The position numbers and the translations under genes are program-made. Below are positions 63,111 through 64,000 of a stretch of 64,000 nucleotides of DNA, one piece after another (positions within the stretch are counted from its first letter, which is position 1; each line of letters opens with the position of its first letter). The stretch is from an alpha proteobacterium MED-G10 (lineage in GTDB: Bacteria > Pseudomonadota > Alphaproteobacteria > Methylaequorales > Methylaequoraceae): the NCBI GenBank assembly GCA_002457065.1, contig NTKR01000001.1:1-64000 (forward strand), read 5' to 3'. The notes under the pieces were generated by a model. The model ran no database searches. It had not been told where the DNA came from and saw only the letters and a program-made list of their open reading frames with translations.

Positions 63111-64000
63111 AGATAATTTCCTTTATTTTTTTCTTTATATCTAGCGCTGTTTACTCACAACAAATCATTACCGTTGGAGCAAACATACCAACAACTAAAA
63201 TTATTGAAGATACGTTAAACTTACCTGCGTCAGTTATAGCAAATGAAAGCGTAAAAATAACACCTGTTGTATCAGAAAAAATAAAAAAAATTTTTTTTCA
63301 AGAAGGAAAGTTTGTCAAAAAGGGCCAACTTTTAGTTGAATTGGTAGATCTTGAGGAGCAGGCTGTTCTAAAACAATTTGATGCTGAATTGGATGAAGCG
63401 AACCTTAACTATGAAAGAGCAAAAAAACTTATATCTAAAGGTAATATATCCCAATCAATTCTTGACAATAGAATTATGATTAGGGAAAAATTGATAGCTA
63501 AAATTGAAGAAATTGAAGCAAAAATTGATGATCTGAAAATAAGAGCCCCCTTCAACGGAATAACAAGCGTGAGAAACTTCAGCGAAGGCTCCTTTATAAA
63601 ACCCGGAGACATAATAACAGAATTATATGATATCAAAACATTAAAGATCCAAGCGTTTGTTCCTGAAAGCTTTATAACAAAACTTAAAGAAGATAATAAT
63701 TTCATTGTAACTTCAGACCTGATTGAAGGTTTAAATATTTCCGGGAAGATATCAGTTATAGATCCTTTGATTGATACTAAAACAAGAACTTTTAAGATCC
63801 AGGGGAGGATTGTAAATAAAAATAATATTATTAAGCCTGGAATGATGGTTAAGTTAAAACTTTTATTTGAAAAAAGAGAAAGTTTATTAATAAGAGAGAA
63901 CTCAGTTTTTAATCAAGATGACATAAGTTTTGTTTATTTAGTCAATAAAAATAAAAAAATTGAAAAGAAACAGATTAAGGTTGGTTTAAAGTTCGATGGA
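63107..64000 (+). CDS. RND efflux periplasmic adaptor (membrane fusion protein), 3' end outside window
   Basis: The first 298 residues are visible. A signal peptide (about residues 1-17, ending AVYSQQ) is followed by a lipoyl/barrel-sandwich half with EGKFVKKGQLLVELVD (about 68-84), an alpha-helical hairpin (about 90-145), the second lipoyl half with IRAPFNGITSVRNFSEGSFI, and a beta-barrel with DPLIDTKTRTF. It links an RND pump to a TolC-type duct. The ATG overlaps the rpe stop by 4 nt (ATGA). The pump gene would lie just beyond the window. Confidence 0.92.
   Translation, partial: MKIISFIFFFISSAVYSQQIITVGANIPTTKIIEDTLNLPASVIANESVKITPVVSEKIKKIFFQEGKFVKKGQLLVELVDLEEQAVLKQFDAELDEANLNYERAKKLISKGNISQSILDNRIMIREKLIAKIEEIEAKIDDLKIRAPFNGITSVRNFSEGSFIKPGDIITELYDIKTLKIQAFVPESFITKLKEDNNFIVTSDLIEGLNISGKISVIDPLIDTKTRTFKIQGRIVNKNNIIKPGMMVKLKLLFEKRESLLIRENSVFNQDDISFVYLVNKNKKIEKKQIKVGLKFDG

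Noticed and set aside
1-64000. CRISPR array, insertion sequence, toxin-antitoxin or restriction system
   Set aside because: I looked for direct repeats with regular spacing, transposase motifs and paired small operons and found none.

Overview
The window is strongly AT-rich, densely packed bacterial chromosome from a streamlined marine-type alphaproteobacterium. A SAR11-like or HIMB59-like lineage is my best inference, but no 16S gene is present to settle it. The class is supported by gene orders typical of alphaproteobacteria: sdhE-mfd divergent from recG; ssb divergent from uvrA; ssb-gyrA-coaD-cyclophilin; yajC-secD-secF near an NDUFAF6-like squalene/phytoene-synthase-fold gene; dgt-argS-SPOR-nagZ-scpA-scpB-tatABC-serS-pcm-nlpD divergent from erpA-xthA; and pcm2-tolC-valS. 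An NDUFS4-like complex I accessory subunit, otherwise mitochondrial, points the same way.

Layout. 1-3.6 kb: the start of a pqqA gene cut by the window edge, a DUF2784 membrane protein, a cytoplasmic molybdopterin oxidoreductase, a cold-shock protein and a SemiSWEET transporter. 3.8-11.6 kb: parvulin, an MFS-like protein, mfd and sdhE, with recG divergent, then a DUF502 protein. 11.6-18.8 kb: tRNA-Lys, cyclophilin, coaD, gyrA, ssb and uvrA. 18.8-24 kb: an unknown small membrane protein, the NDUFAF6-like gene, a PuuD-like membrane protein, secF-secD-yajC and a DUF815 ATPase. 24-33.6 kb: one minus-strand run of twelve genes from dgt to an nlpD-like gene, including a tatA too short to show up in a simple ORF scan. 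33.6-41.8 kb: erpA, xthA, ilvD, an alpha/beta hydrolase, valS, tolC and a Pcm-like gene. 41.9-44.5 kb: tRNA-Cys, tRNA-Asn, a GT2 glycosyltransferase and an ABC-2 exporter.

44.7-51 kb is a plus-strand run cysK-sseA-metC-NDUFS4-unknown-secreted methyltransferase-nucleoside phosphorylase-like-SPL-like radical SAM. 51.5-53.5 kb is a two-gene DNA repair pair: a PD-(D/E)XK-type protein and an ATP-dependent DNA ligase. 53.5-56.5 kb holds a 17-kDa-antigen-like lipoprotein and a large RND/MMPL exporter. 56.6 kb to the end is a tight plus-strand run: a small unknown, MxaD-like, a YVTN beta-propeller, tkt, pgk, class I fba, rpe and the start of an RND efflux adaptor.

Three themes connect genes across the window. 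The pqqA start and the MxaD-like/YVTN pair both point to PQQ-dependent alcohol (methanol) oxidation, although no dehydrogenase gene is inside the window. The MxaD-like/YVTN pair is coupled by overlap to sugar-phosphate genes. Between 49 and 53.5 kb an SPL-like lyase, a putative nuclease and a ligase form a plausible repair cluster. No mobile element, CRISPR array, rRNA gene or clear prophage is visible. The most promising leads for something undescribed are the nucleosidase/SPL-like pair, the PD-(D/E)XK-like/ligase pair and the MxaD-YVTN-tkt-pgk-fba-rpe run.
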